A DNA stretch of 13,708 nt from Ruminococcaceae bacterium UBA1691 (lineage in GTDB: Bacteria; Bacillota; Clostridia; Oscillospirales; Acutalibacteraceae): positions 1 through 13,708 of the forward strand of contig DCJV01000045.1 in NCBI GenBank assembly GCA_002320555.1, given 5' to 3'. The translations under genes were made by a program, and so were the position numbers. Under the pieces are notes generated by a model. That model saw only the letters and a program-made list of their open reading frames with translations. It ran no database searches and had not been told where the DNA came from. This document shows, piece after piece, positions 7,391-13,708 of the stretch (position 1 is its first letter; each line of letters starts with the position of its first letter).

Positions 7391-8827
7391 ATGCATTTCA
7401 ATGGTATTACAAAGCGCTGGGTCCTCAATACATTAGGTGTTATTTCCGCCCTTCTTCTTTTGGTCTCCATTATTGCTTCCATTGCAATCCATTTTTATTA
7501 TTATGAATATGTGGAAATGACGCTTAACTCCCGCGCGGACGACTCCGTCTCCAACTTTTTCAGCCTTTACAGCAATACAGACGAGCAGTTCGAGAGCCGC
7601 GCGCGTGAATTTGTAGAGGGCTTCAAGGCAAAGGATATCATGGAGGTCTGGGTCATTGATAAGCAGGGGAATGTGATCATTTCTTCGAGCGGTTTTCCAG
7701 TCAATGATCCGCCAGAGATGCCGGATTATCAGGAAGCTCTGCAATCGACGAAAAGCGACACAGCACGCTGGACCGGAAAACTGCCGTCTGGGGAAAAGGT
7801 TATGGCGCTGACGCAATTGCTCGGGGAAAACAGCGGGGCCGTCCGCTATCTGATTTCCCTTGAAGAAGTAGACAGCCAGGTTTCCACGTTTATTCTTCTG
7901 ATCTTTTTTGTCTGCCTTTTGTCGATCGCCCTGGTCGCAATGTCGGGCTCCTTTTTTATTCAATCGATCGTCAAGCCCGTCATGCAAATCAATGAAGCGG
8001 CCCAAAAATTTGCGCACGGGGACTTCAGCACCCGCATCGATAGCCACCATTACAATGACGAAATCAGTGAATTGGGGGAGACCATCAACTATATGGCTTC
8101 GGAACTGAGCGAGGCTGACCGGGTGAAGAACGATTTTATCTCCACGATTTCTCACGAGCTGCGCACCCCGCTGACTGCGATCAAGGGATGGGGCGAAACA
8201 CTGCTGCAGGTGGGCGATACAGACCCCACGCTTCTGTCGAAGGGCATGCAGGTGATCATCGATGAATCAGGCCGCCTGACCGGGATTGTTGAAGAGCTTC
8301 TGGATTTTTCCCGCATGCAGAGTGGAAAGCTCAGCATGCGTTTGGAGAAAATCGACGTATTGGCAGAGCTGGACGATGCTGTTTTCGTTTTCCGCGAACG
8401 CGCCCTGCGGGAAGGCATTGAGCTGATCTACAATGTCCCGCATCTGCCTGCTCCGATGAACGGGGACGCCAATCGGATCAAGCAGGTGTTTGTCAATATT
8501 TTGGACAACGCTTTTAAATATACAGAACAAGGCGGCAAGGTGATCGTTGTTGCCAACATCATCGACACAACGCTTGAAATCATGGTAGGCGATACCGGCT
8601 GCGGCATTCCGGAGGAGGATCTGCCACATGTAACGGAGAAATTTTATCGTTCCTGCGTCTCAGCCCGCGGCTCCGGGATTGGGCTTGCCGTAGTCGATGA
8701 AATCATAAAGCTGCACCATGGTACCTTGAAAATCAACAGTGTAGTAGGAGAGGGAACGACGGTTTCCGTGCTGTTGCCGATCGAACCAGTCGTCCTCACT
8801 GATGAAAGGAGTTCACAGAATGAGTGA
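7391..8827 (+). CDS. Membrane sensor histidine kinase
   Basis: A 478-residue kinase, probably the partner of the adjacent response regulator. Membrane helices lie at about 11-36 and 167-189, enclosing an extracytoplasmic sensor region of about 130 residues of unassigned fold. A HAMP linker (about 190-243) leads to the HisKA domain with the phosphorylated H255 in ISHELRTPLTAIKG. The ATPase domain has the N box NILDNAFKYT (N373), G1 box DTGCGIP (D401) and G2 box GSGIGL (427-432), so it looks catalytically complete. The ATG at 7391 follows AAAGGAG ten bases upstream; an ATG at 7381 is out of frame. The architecture resembles PhoR/WalK-type kinases without a PAS domain. The stop codon lies inside the next gene (8-base overlap). 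Confidence 0.95.
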   Translation: MHFNGITKRWVLNTLGVISALLLLVSIIASIAIHFYYYEYVEMTLNSRADDSVSNFFSLYSNTDEQFESRAREFVEGFKAKDIMEVWVIDKQGNVIISSSGFPVNDPPEMPDYQEALQSTKSDTARWTGKLPSGEKVMALTQLLGENSGAVRYLISLEEVDSQVSTFILLIFFVCLLSIALVAMSGSFFIQSIVKPVMQINEAAQKFAHGDFSTRIDSHHYNDEISELGETINYMASELSEADRVKNDFISTISHELRTPLTAIKGWGETLLQVGDTDPTLLSKGMQVIIDESGRLTGIVEELLDFSRMQSGKLSMRLEKIDVLAELDDAVFVFRERALREGIELIYNVPHLPAPMNGDANRIKQVFVNILDNAFKYTEQGGKVIVVANIIDTTLEIMVGDTGCGIPEEDLPHVTEKFYRSCVSARGSGIGLAVVDEIIKLHHGTLKINSVVGEGTTVSVLLPIEPVVLTDERSSQNE

Positions 8828-9809
8828 TGAAAAAAAGCGGGCTGTGCATAAAACGTCCGTTGGCGGGCAGGCCCTGATTGAGGGAATTATGATGCGCGGA
8901 CCGCGCGGAGCGGCGATGTCCGTCCGTCTTCCGGATGGAACGATCGACACAGAGTACAAGGACTACAGGCAGATCAAGGACAAAATCAAGTTTTTAGGCT
9001 GGCCGATCATCCGCGGCGTCGTCAGCTTTATTGAATCCATGATATTCGGCTATAAATGCCTGATGGAATCTGCGGAAAAATCCGGATTGGACACAGAGGA
9101 GGTCAACGAAGAGGAAATGTCCAAGCTGGACCGCTGGATTTCCGATCATTTTGGGCCGAAAATGATGGCGGTTATTTCCGCTGTTGCAATGGTGCTTGGC
9201 CTTTTGCTTGCGTTCGCGCTGTTTTTCTACTTACCCGCCCTGATTTTTGACGGGCTGAATTCCCTGACAAAGGGCGGAATTTTACCCTTAAAAGGGTTAA
9301 TTGAGGGCATTATGCGCATTCTAATTTTCATCGCTTATATTGCGCTCGTTTCTCAGATGAAGGATATCAAGCGCGTGTTCAGCTATCACGGCGCAGAACA
9401 TAAAACGATCTTTTGCTATGAGCACGGTGAAGAGCTGACCATTGAAAATGTGCGCAAGCAGAGCCGTTTCCATCCGCGCTGCGGCACAAGCTTTATCTTT
9501 GTGATTCTGATTATCAGCATTCTGGTGGCCTCTCTGCTGATTCTGATCTTTCCAGAGCTCGGTAACCCGGAAAACCGGATTCTCTGGATGTGCATCAAAA
9601 TTCTTACCCTGCCTGTCACAATGGGTTTTGGCTATGAGTTTATTCGTTACGCAGGAAGGCATGAGAATTTGCTTACCAAGATCCTTTCCGCGCCCGGCCT
9701 GTGGATGCAGCGCCTAACGACGAAGGAACCGGACGACAGCATGATCGAGGTTGGCATCACCGCCTTCCAGGCAGTTATCACGGACAATCCGGAGGACGAT
9801 GCCATTTGA
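8820..9809 (+). CDS. DUF1385 (YqhQ-like) membrane protein
   Basis: A 329-residue protein of the DUF1385 family, which includes Bacillus subtilis YqhQ; its function is unknown. The hallmark GGQALIEGIMMRGP is at about 15-28. Predicted membrane segments lie at about 115-143, 160-180, 224-245 and 255-275. Between the second and third is a conserved-looking block rich in polar residues: HGAEHK (190-195) and RFHPRCGTS (216-224). Their His, Glu and Cys residues could bind a metal or form an active site, which is inference. The start ATG overlaps the kinase gene's end and has AAAGGAG eight bases upstream. The family is often found beside prmC in clostridia, as here, where the stop overlaps the prmC start by four bases. 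Confidence 0.93.
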   Translation: MSDEKKRAVHKTSVGGQALIEGIMMRGPRGAAMSVRLPDGTIDTEYKDYRQIKDKIKFLGWPIIRGVVSFIESMIFGYKCLMESAEKSGLDTEEVNEEEMSKLDRWISDHFGPKMMAVISAVAMVLGLLLAFALFFYLPALIFDGLNSLTKGGILPLKGLIEGIMRILIFIAYIALVSQMKDIKRVFSYHGAEHKTIFCYEHGEELTIENVRKQSRFHPRCGTSFIFVILIISILVASLLILIFPELGNPENRILWMCIKILTLPVTMGFGYEFIRYAGRHENLLTKILSAPGLWMQRLTTKEPDDSMIEVGITAFQAVITDNPEDDAI

Positions 9810-10669
9810 TCACCTATCAGTCCCTTTACCGGGAAGCAGTGCAAACGCTTCGGCATGCAGATAATCCGGATGCAGCCTTTGATGTGCGTTGTTTGATGGA
9901 GAAAATCTTTGGATTGGATCGCACGGCTTTGTCCCTTTACGGTGATCACCTGCCGGATGAAAAAAAGGAGCGCTGCTTCCGAGAGTTACTATGCCGAAGG
10001 GCCTCTGGAGAACCGCTTCAGTATCTCATCGGCGCGTGGGACTTTCTGGAGGAATCCTTCCAAATCGGACCTGGCGTGCTCATTCCGCGTCCGGAAACAG
10101 AGCTTTTGGCCCAGACGGTTCTTGACGGTATGCAGCAGATCAAAAATCCGATTGTGCTCGATCTGTGTGCCGGTAGCGGTTGCCTGGGCCTAAGCATTGC
10201 CAAACGCCGGCCGGATGCACAGGTGTTTCTGCTGGAGAAATCTCAGGCTGCCTTCTCATATTTATTGCGCAATACAGAATGCATTGCAAAGCGCAATTCT
10301 TATCCGGTGATGGGCGATCTGATGGATGGGTTTGAACATTTTAACTTTCCCTTGCCGCAGGTCATGGTCTCAAACCCGCCTTATATCAAATCAGACGAAA
10401 TTGCAGGCCTGCAGCAAGAGGTACAGCGGGAACCGCATATGGCGCTTGACGGCGGGGAAGATGGGCTTCTGTTTTATCGGGCCTTGGCGGATCTCTGGAT
10501 CCCCTTTTTAGGCGGCGGCGGTCTGATCGCCGTGGAATGCGGAGAAGGGCAGGCGAAGGAAATCCAAGAGCTCTTCCAAAAGGCAGGAATCCAAGCGCAG
10601 ACACATCCGGATTACAGCGGAATTCCGCGAATCGTGACAGGATGGAAAACGTCCGGTGCTTTTATATGA
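9806..10669 (+). CDS. prmC: Peptide chain release factor N5-glutamine methyltransferase
   Basis: PrmC methylates the Gln of the GGQ loop of release factors RF1 and RF2 with S-adenosylmethionine, which raises termination efficiency. The 287-residue length matches the family. The helical N-terminal substrate-binding domain ends in GVLIPRPETELLAQTVL. The Rossmann domain has the SAM-binding loop in VLDLCAGSGCLGLSIAK, and the catalytic NPPY motif is at 190-193 (SNPPYIKSDEI). I place the start at TTG 9806, which forms TTGA with the DUF1385 stop, because GGAGGA (9791-9796) is nine bases before it and the length then fits. An upstream open frame extends to 9701 but has no start support. prfA, a frequent neighbour, is absent. 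Confidence 0.93.
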   Translation: MITYQSLYREAVQTLRHADNPDAAFDVRCLMEKIFGLDRTALSLYGDHLPDEKKERCFRELLCRRASGEPLQYLIGAWDFLEESFQIGPGVLIPRPETELLAQTVLDGMQQIKNPIVLDLCAGSGCLGLSIAKRRPDAQVFLLEKSQAAFSYLLRNTECIAKRNSYPVMGDLMDGFEHFNFPLPQVMVSNPPYIKSDEIAGLQQEVQREPHMALDGGEDGLLFYRALADLWIPFLGGGGLIAVECGEGQAKEIQELFQKAGIQAQTHPDYSGIPRIVTGWKTSGAFI

Positions 10670-10687
10670 AAATTTACATTTTATCTG

Positions 10688-10716
10688 TTGACGCGCCTGT
10701 CATTTTAGGATACCCT
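10688..10716 (+). promoter_or_regulatory. Sigma-A-like promoter upstream of the M50 protease gene
   Basis: TTGACG (10688-10693) and TACCCT (10711-10716) are separated by 17 bases, a near-consensus -35 and an acceptable -10 with the key T, A and final T. It lies in the 83-base gap after prmC and would start transcription near 10723, where a small dyad GGAAT-C-ATTCC (10723-10733) sits. It would drive the protease-scpAB-DUF2953-gerW unit. Confidence 0.55.
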
Positions 10717-10752
10717 TAATAGGGAATCATTCCAATTTGAGGAGTCGAATAC

Positions 10753-11427
10753 ATGATACTTGATTATATCCGCAGTGGCGACTGGATGAGCGTAATGGTT
10801 GGACTGTGCGTTTCCGTGTTTGTCGTTTTCTGCACACTTCCGATCCATGAATATGCACATGCATGGATGTCCACCCGGCTGGGGGACGATACGGCGCGGC
10901 TGAGCGGAAGACTGACGCTCAATCCCTTGGCGCATATCGATCCCATCGGCGCGCTGATGATTCTGCTGCTTGGCTTTGGCTATGCCAAGCCGGTACCGGT
11001 CAACATGCGCAATTTCAAAAATCCTAAGCGGGATATGGCTTTGACAGCACTGGCTGGCCCAGTGTCCAATCTTCTGATGGCATTCTTTTTCCTGATCATT
11101 TATAATATTTTCGGCCTGTTTGTATCCGGTGGAAACACCATCATTTTGATTACCCTGAATTTCTTTCGCCTGGCCGCTATCATCAATGTCAATCTCGCCG
11201 TCTTCAATCTGCTTCCGATTCCGCCGCTGGACGGCTCAAGGATTTTAGGATTGATTTTGCCGGATCGTATCTATTATAAAGTCATGCAATACGAGCGCAT
11301 CATCATGATCGTTGTGCTGGCGCTCCTTTTCTTCGGCGTTCTCAGCTGGCCGCTGAACTTTTTAAGCAGCATCGTTTTAAAGGGATTGGCCTTTCTGGCA
11401 GGGCTTCCTTTTTTACCGTTCCATTGA
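10753..11427 (+). CDS. Site-2 protease family (M50) membrane metalloprotease
   Basis: A 224-residue polytopic protein of the small clostridial M50/S2P group, intramembrane zinc proteases whose substrates are mostly unknown. The zinc-binding HEYAH is at 32-36 within the first hydrophobic segment. The third ligand is predicted at D160 in NLLPIPPLDGSRIL, and the central AGPVSNLLMAFF segment is typical of the family. Four or more membrane helices can be seen. There is no PDZ domain, so it is not a RasP/RseP-type enzyme. The ATG has GAGGAG eight bases upstream. Close linkage to scpA is common in clostridia; a functional tie to chromosome segregation or sporulation is not shown. Its stop codon lies in the 5' arm of the hairpin controlling scpA. 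Confidence 0.92.
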   Translation: MILDYIRSGDWMSVMVGLCVSVFVVFCTLPIHEYAHAWMSTRLGDDTARLSGRLTLNPLAHIDPIGALMILLLGFGYAKPVPVNMRNFKNPKRDMALTALAGPVSNLLMAFFFLIIYNIFGLFVSGGNTIILITLNFFRLAAIINVNLAVFNLLPIPPLDGSRILGLILPDRIYYKVMQYERIIMIVVLALLFFGVLSWPLNFLSSIVLKGLAFLAGLPFLPFH

Positions 11428-11450
11428 GAGAGGAGTGTATCTCAATGGAA
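11419..11450 (+). promoter_or_regulatory. 11-bp hairpin presenting the scpA ribosome binding site
   Basis: TTCCATTGAGA (11419-11429) pairs perfectly with TCTCAATGGAA (11440-11450). The 10-base loop GAGGAGTGTA holds the ribosome binding site. The protease stop codon (11425-11427) lies in the 5' arm and the scpA start codon (11445-11447) in the 3' arm. A ribosome finishing the protease gene would melt the stem and free the start, suggesting translational coupling (inference). No T-run follows, so it is not a terminator. Confidence 0.6.
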
Positions 11451-12197
11451 AAAATTTCGTACAAGCTCCCTGTCTTTGAGGGGCCCATGGACCTGTTGCT
11501 TCATCTCATCAGCAAGCACAAGTTAAATATCTACGATATCCCGATCCTTGAGTTGGTCGAGCAGTATGTAGATGCTGTCCGGCAGATGCAGGAGGAGGAT
11601 ATGGAGGTGGCGAGCGAATTTCTGGAAATGGCGGCGCGCCTAGTCTATATGAAAACAGTTTCCCTGCTCCCGGTTCACGAGGAAGCAGATCAGCTCAAAA
11701 AGGAGTTGACCGGCGAACTGCTCGAATACCGGGATTGTCAACTCATGGCGCAGAAGCTCGCCGCACATACAGACGGTTTTGACCACTATACCAGAGAACC
11801 GCAGGTATTTGAAGCTGATACCACCTATACACGGCTGCACGAGCCAGAGGAGCTCCTGCGCGCATATCTATCCGCTGTGGGCAAGGGCAAGCGCAGGCTG
11901 CCGCCGCCCGTAGAATCCTTTACGGCGATCGTCTCCCATAAGATCGTGTCTGTTGGTTCCAAGGTTGCGTTTATCCTGCGCCGCCTGATCCGCGGGCAGA
12001 AGCAGCGGCTGGGTTCCTTTTTTGAGATCGCGCCCTCGCGCTCCGATATGGTGGCCACCTTTCTTGCCATGCTGGAGCTCATGAAGGCGAGACGGGTGCG
12101 TGTGGACGGCGACGGCGAGGGTGCACAGGTGCTTTTGCTGCGGCATTCTGAAAAGCAGGCACATTTCTTTGAGGCAGAGGAGGCGGAACATCTTTGA
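11445..12197 (+). CDS. scpA: Segregation and condensation protein A
   Basis: ScpA is the kleisin subunit that bridges the heads of the Smc dimer and, with ScpB, forms the condensin-like complex that compacts and segregates the chromosome. The 250-residue product opens with YKLPVFEGPMDLLLHLISKHKLNIYDIPI, the Smc-neck-binding N-terminal domain typical of the family. A middle region binding ScpB follows. The C-terminal winged-helix domain is at about 190-240 (SDMVATFLAMLELMKARRVRV). GAGAGGAG lies nine bases before the ATG. An in-frame TTG at 11424 would add seven residues but has no matching site. scpB follows with a TTGA overlap. Confidence 0.96.
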   Translation: MEKISYKLPVFEGPMDLLLHLISKHKLNIYDIPILELVEQYVDAVRQMQEEDMEVASEFLEMAARLVYMKTVSLLPVHEEADQLKKELTGELLEYRDCQLMAQKLAAHTDGFDHYTREPQVFEADTTYTRLHEPEELLRAYLSAVGKGKRRLPPPVESFTAIVSHKIVSVGSKVAFILRRLIRGQKQRLGSFFEIAPSRSDMVATFLAMLELMKARRVRVDGDGEGAQVLLLRHSEKQAHFFEAEEAEHL

Positions 12198-12796
12198 ATG
12201 CCAAACAAATTCAGGCCGCCGCTGAGGCTGTCCTCTTTGCGGCCGGGGAACCCCTGGAGTTATCCCGTCTGGCGCAGGCGCTGGAGGTTAACGAAGGGCT
12301 GATGGAGCAAATTTTAAAAAATTTGGAGGCTCAGTTGGATGAGCGCGGCAGCGGACTTTGTCTGCTTCGCCTGGGGGACCGGTATCAGCTCTGTACGCGC
12401 ACAGATTTTGCCCAAAGTGTGCGTCAGGCACTGGAAATCAAGCGAAATGCTCCGTTATCCCAGGCGGCGTTTGAGGTCTTGGCGGTGGTTGCCTATAACC
12501 AGCCGGTCACAAAATCCTTTGTGGAGCAGGTGCGCGGCGTCGACTGCTCCGGCGTTGTCAATACGCTTTGTCAAAAGGGCCTTTTAGAGGAGAAGGGGAG
12601 ATTGGAGCTCCCGGGGCGACCGCTCCTTTATGGTACGACGGCGGAGTTTTTACGCTGCTTCAGCTTTTCCTCACTGGAGGATCTTCCACCGCTTCCCAAT
12701 GAACAGGCAGCAGAAACAAAGGTGGAAGAGTCCGACCCAGAGGGCGCCGGCGACAATGCGCTCTTATCAACACAGGAAGGGGAGGTGGGCATTTGA
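12194..12796 (+). CDS. scpB: Segregation and condensation protein B
   Basis: ScpB dimerises and binds the ScpA kleisin in the Smc-ScpAB condensin. The 200-residue product has the two winged-helix domains of the family: AAAEAVLFAAGEPLELSRLAQAL at the start, then APLSQAAFEVLAVVAYNQPVT with the RGVDCSGVVNTL and GRPLLYGTT blocks. A low-complexity acidic tail of about 35 residues follows (after about 165). The start codon is TTG, overlapping the scpA stop (TTGA), with GAGGAGG ten bases upstream. The ATG at 12198 is out of frame. The overlap should keep the two subunits in balanced amounts. Confidence 0.95.
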   Translation: MNAKQIQAAAEAVLFAAGEPLELSRLAQALEVNEGLMEQILKNLEAQLDERGSGLCLLRLGDRYQLCTRTDFAQSVRQALEIKRNAPLSQAAFEVLAVVAYNQPVTKSFVEQVRGVDCSGVVNTLCQKGLLEEKGRLELPGRPLLYGTTAEFLRCFSFSSLEDLPPLPNEQAAETKVEESDPEGAGDNALLSTQEGEVGI

Positions 12797-13488
12797 TTGT
12801 TCTCTATATATTGCTGGCAATTATCGCGCTGATCGTATTGGCCTTCAGCTTCCGGCTGACACTGCAGCTGGATTACCACGATATCATGGAGCTGGAAGTC
12901 CGTTATCTGTTCCTGAAGTTTAAGCTTCTTCCTTGGGAAAAGAAAGAGAAAGCGCCAAAGGAAAAGAAGCCGGTGCAGGAAAAGAAAAAAACGAAAGAAA
13001 AGAAGCCAAAAGAAAAGCCGGCGAAGCCCAATCCGCTCAAAACCTTTTGGCACAATGAGGGCGTTGACGGTGTGATTGCCCTGCTCAAAGAGACAGCCAC
13101 TATTGTATCCGGCATGTTCCGAAGTGTTTTTAAGCATGTGATGATTGACAAGCTGTATCTGCAAATGTATATTGGTTCCGGGGATGCAGCACAGACGGCA
13201 ACTGACTATGGAAAGGTCTGTGCGGAAATCTTTCCGGCGCTTGGAACCATTTGCTCCATTATGAAAGTCAGGAAATATGACGTTGATATTTCTCCCGATT
13301 TTTTGGCGAATCAAAATGAAACAGAATTGCATACGGTCGTTACGCTGCGTCCGATTTTCGTCACAAATGCAGCGGTTGTGATGCTCGTAAAGCTTCTATT
13401 TCAGGTCGTTTTCAAAGTGCTTTTTTCAAAAACCGATAAAAGCAGTGAAAATAGAATTGAAATCAAACAAGGTGGTGCTTCTTCATGA
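12793..13488 (+). CDS. DUF2953 family membrane-associated protein
   Basis: A 231-residue protein of the DUF2953 family (YtfI-like in Bacillus), of unknown function. One membrane helix at about 2-22 is followed by a short beta-like region (LDYHDIMELEVRYLFLKFKLLP). A Lys/Glu/Pro-rich linker runs from about 50 to 82, and a C-terminal domain contains LYLQMYIGSGDAAQTATDYG, a feature I associate with the family. The TTG start forms TTGA with the scpB stop and has GGAGG seven bases upstream. In Bacillus ytfI is followed by ytfJ, and the same order is kept here, overlapping by four bases. A role in spore formation or germination is inferred from that neighbour. Confidence 0.88.
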   Translation: MIVLYILLAIIALIVLAFSFRLTLQLDYHDIMELEVRYLFLKFKLLPWEKKEKAPKEKKPVQEKKKTKEKKPKEKPAKPNPLKTFWHNEGVDGVIALLKETATIVSGMFRSVFKHVMIDKLYLQMYIGSGDAAQTATDYGKVCAEIFPALGTICSIMKVRKYDVDISPDFLANQNETELHTVVTLRPIFVTNAAVVMLVKLLFQVVFKVLFSKTDKSSENRIEIKQGGASS

Positions 13489-13708
13489 AAGAACAATCTG
13501 CAGCTGGTATCTTAGGAACAACCATTGAAAAAATCCGCGAGCTGGTCGATGTCAGCACGATCATCGGCGATCCGATGTATCTCGAAGGCGGGATGACGAT
13601 CATTCCGGTCTCCAAGGTGACCTATGGATTTGCCTCTGGTGGCTCCGATTTTCCCTCTAAAACCAATGCACAGCTTTTCGGCGGCGGCGGCGGCGCAGGC
13701 GTGACGAT
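13485..13708 (+). CDS. GerW/YtfJ family sporulation protein (5' part)
   Basis: The frame is open to the end of the window, giving the first 74 residues; the gene continues beyond. IRELVDVSTIIGDPMYLEGG, then MTIIPVSKVTYGFASGGSDF, and a Gly-rich segment with five consecutive glycines match the GerW/YtfJ family, spore proteins linked to germination in Bacillus. The ATG overlaps the DUF2953 stop (ATGA), with GGTGGTG seven bases upstream as a moderate ribosome binding site. Its presence suggests the host can form endospores. Members also occur in some non-sporulating relatives, so this is supportive rather than proof. Confidence 0.9.
   Translation, partial: MKEQSAAGILGTTIEKIRELVDVSTIIGDPMYLEGGMTIIPVSKVTYGFASGGSDFPSKTNAQLFGGGGGAGVT

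Noticed and set aside
7433..8155. Open frame on the - strand (about 240 codons) opposite the kinase
   Set aside because: It shows no recognisable motif and mirrors the kinase codons; the kinase has all its catalytic boxes.
9274..9300. TACCC/GGGT-like dyad in the DUF1385 gene
   Set aside because: It has only about four paired bases and lies mid-gene; not a terminator.
9701..9805. Upstream extension of prmC
   Set aside because: It lies within DUF1385 and lacks a usable ribosome binding site; TTG 9806 has a good site and gives a normal PrmC length.
12628..13332. Long open frame on the - strand (about 234 codons)
   Set aside because: It is antisense to scpB and DUF2953, is low complexity (Phe/Leu-rich opposite the Lys-rich linker), and has no family resemblance; the + strand genes explain it.
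13680..13698. GGC triplet run in the gerW-type gene
   Set aside because: It encodes the glycine-rich segment expected of the family, so it is not a separate repeat element.
1..13708. CRISPR array, insertion sequence, tRNA or rRNA
   Set aside because: No spaced repeats, transposase motifs or structured RNA gene were seen; coding genes cover nearly all of the window.

Overview
This 13.7 kb window is a gene-dense stretch of bacterial chromosome. All 15 genes are on the + strand, most with strong GGAGG-type ribosome binding sites and short or overlapping junctions. Gene content points to an endospore-forming, anaerobic clostridial Firmicute, probably of the Oscillospiraceae/Ruminococcaceae type. 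The signs are MEP-pathway ispD and ispF, a CdaA-type c-di-AMP synthase with its YbbR partner, a DUF3343/cysteine desulfurase pair, scpA-scpB, and a DUF2953 gene followed by a GerW/YtfJ sporulation gene. Base composition looks roughly even. The family-level placement is inference from gene order, not a computed result.

Region 1 (1-1356) holds the tail of an intergenic element with a perfect hairpin, then ispD and ispF of isoprenoid synthesis. Region 2 (1357-2891) is a two-gene sulfur (or selenium) module. A 77-residue DUF3343 protein overlaps a class V aminotransferase/cysteine desulfurase by four bases, and two hairpins follow, the second terminator-like. Region 3 (2892-5168) is cdaA-cdaR, with the cdaR start inside the end of cdaA; the usual next gene glmM is absent. 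Region 4 (5169-8827) encodes a lipoprotein with FG-GAP/VCBS-like DxDxDG motifs, an OmpR-type response regulator and a membrane histidine kinase. It looks like one transcription unit and may be a sensor triad.

Region 5 (8820-10669) has a DUF1385 (YqhQ-like) membrane protein overlapping prmC, the release-factor glutamine methyltransferase. Region 6 (10670-13708) opens with a good sigma-A-like promoter and carries a site-2-protease-family gene, scpA, scpB, a DUF2953 gene and the 5' part of a gerW/ytfJ-family gene, mostly joined by overlaps of stop and start codons. Chromosome condensation and spore-associated genes thus sit in one apparent operon.

Most of the window is recognisable housekeeping sequence, and I do not see a clear undescribed system. 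The items most worth a second look are the lipoprotein/two-component triad beside the c-di-AMP genes, a perfect 20-bp palindrome inside cdaR, an 11-bp hairpin that puts the scpA ribosome binding site in its loop and the start codon in its stem, and three junctions that each use TTG as start within TTGA. No tRNA, rRNA, CRISPR array, insertion sequence or phage gene was seen, and no stretch longer than 300 bases lacks a gene.
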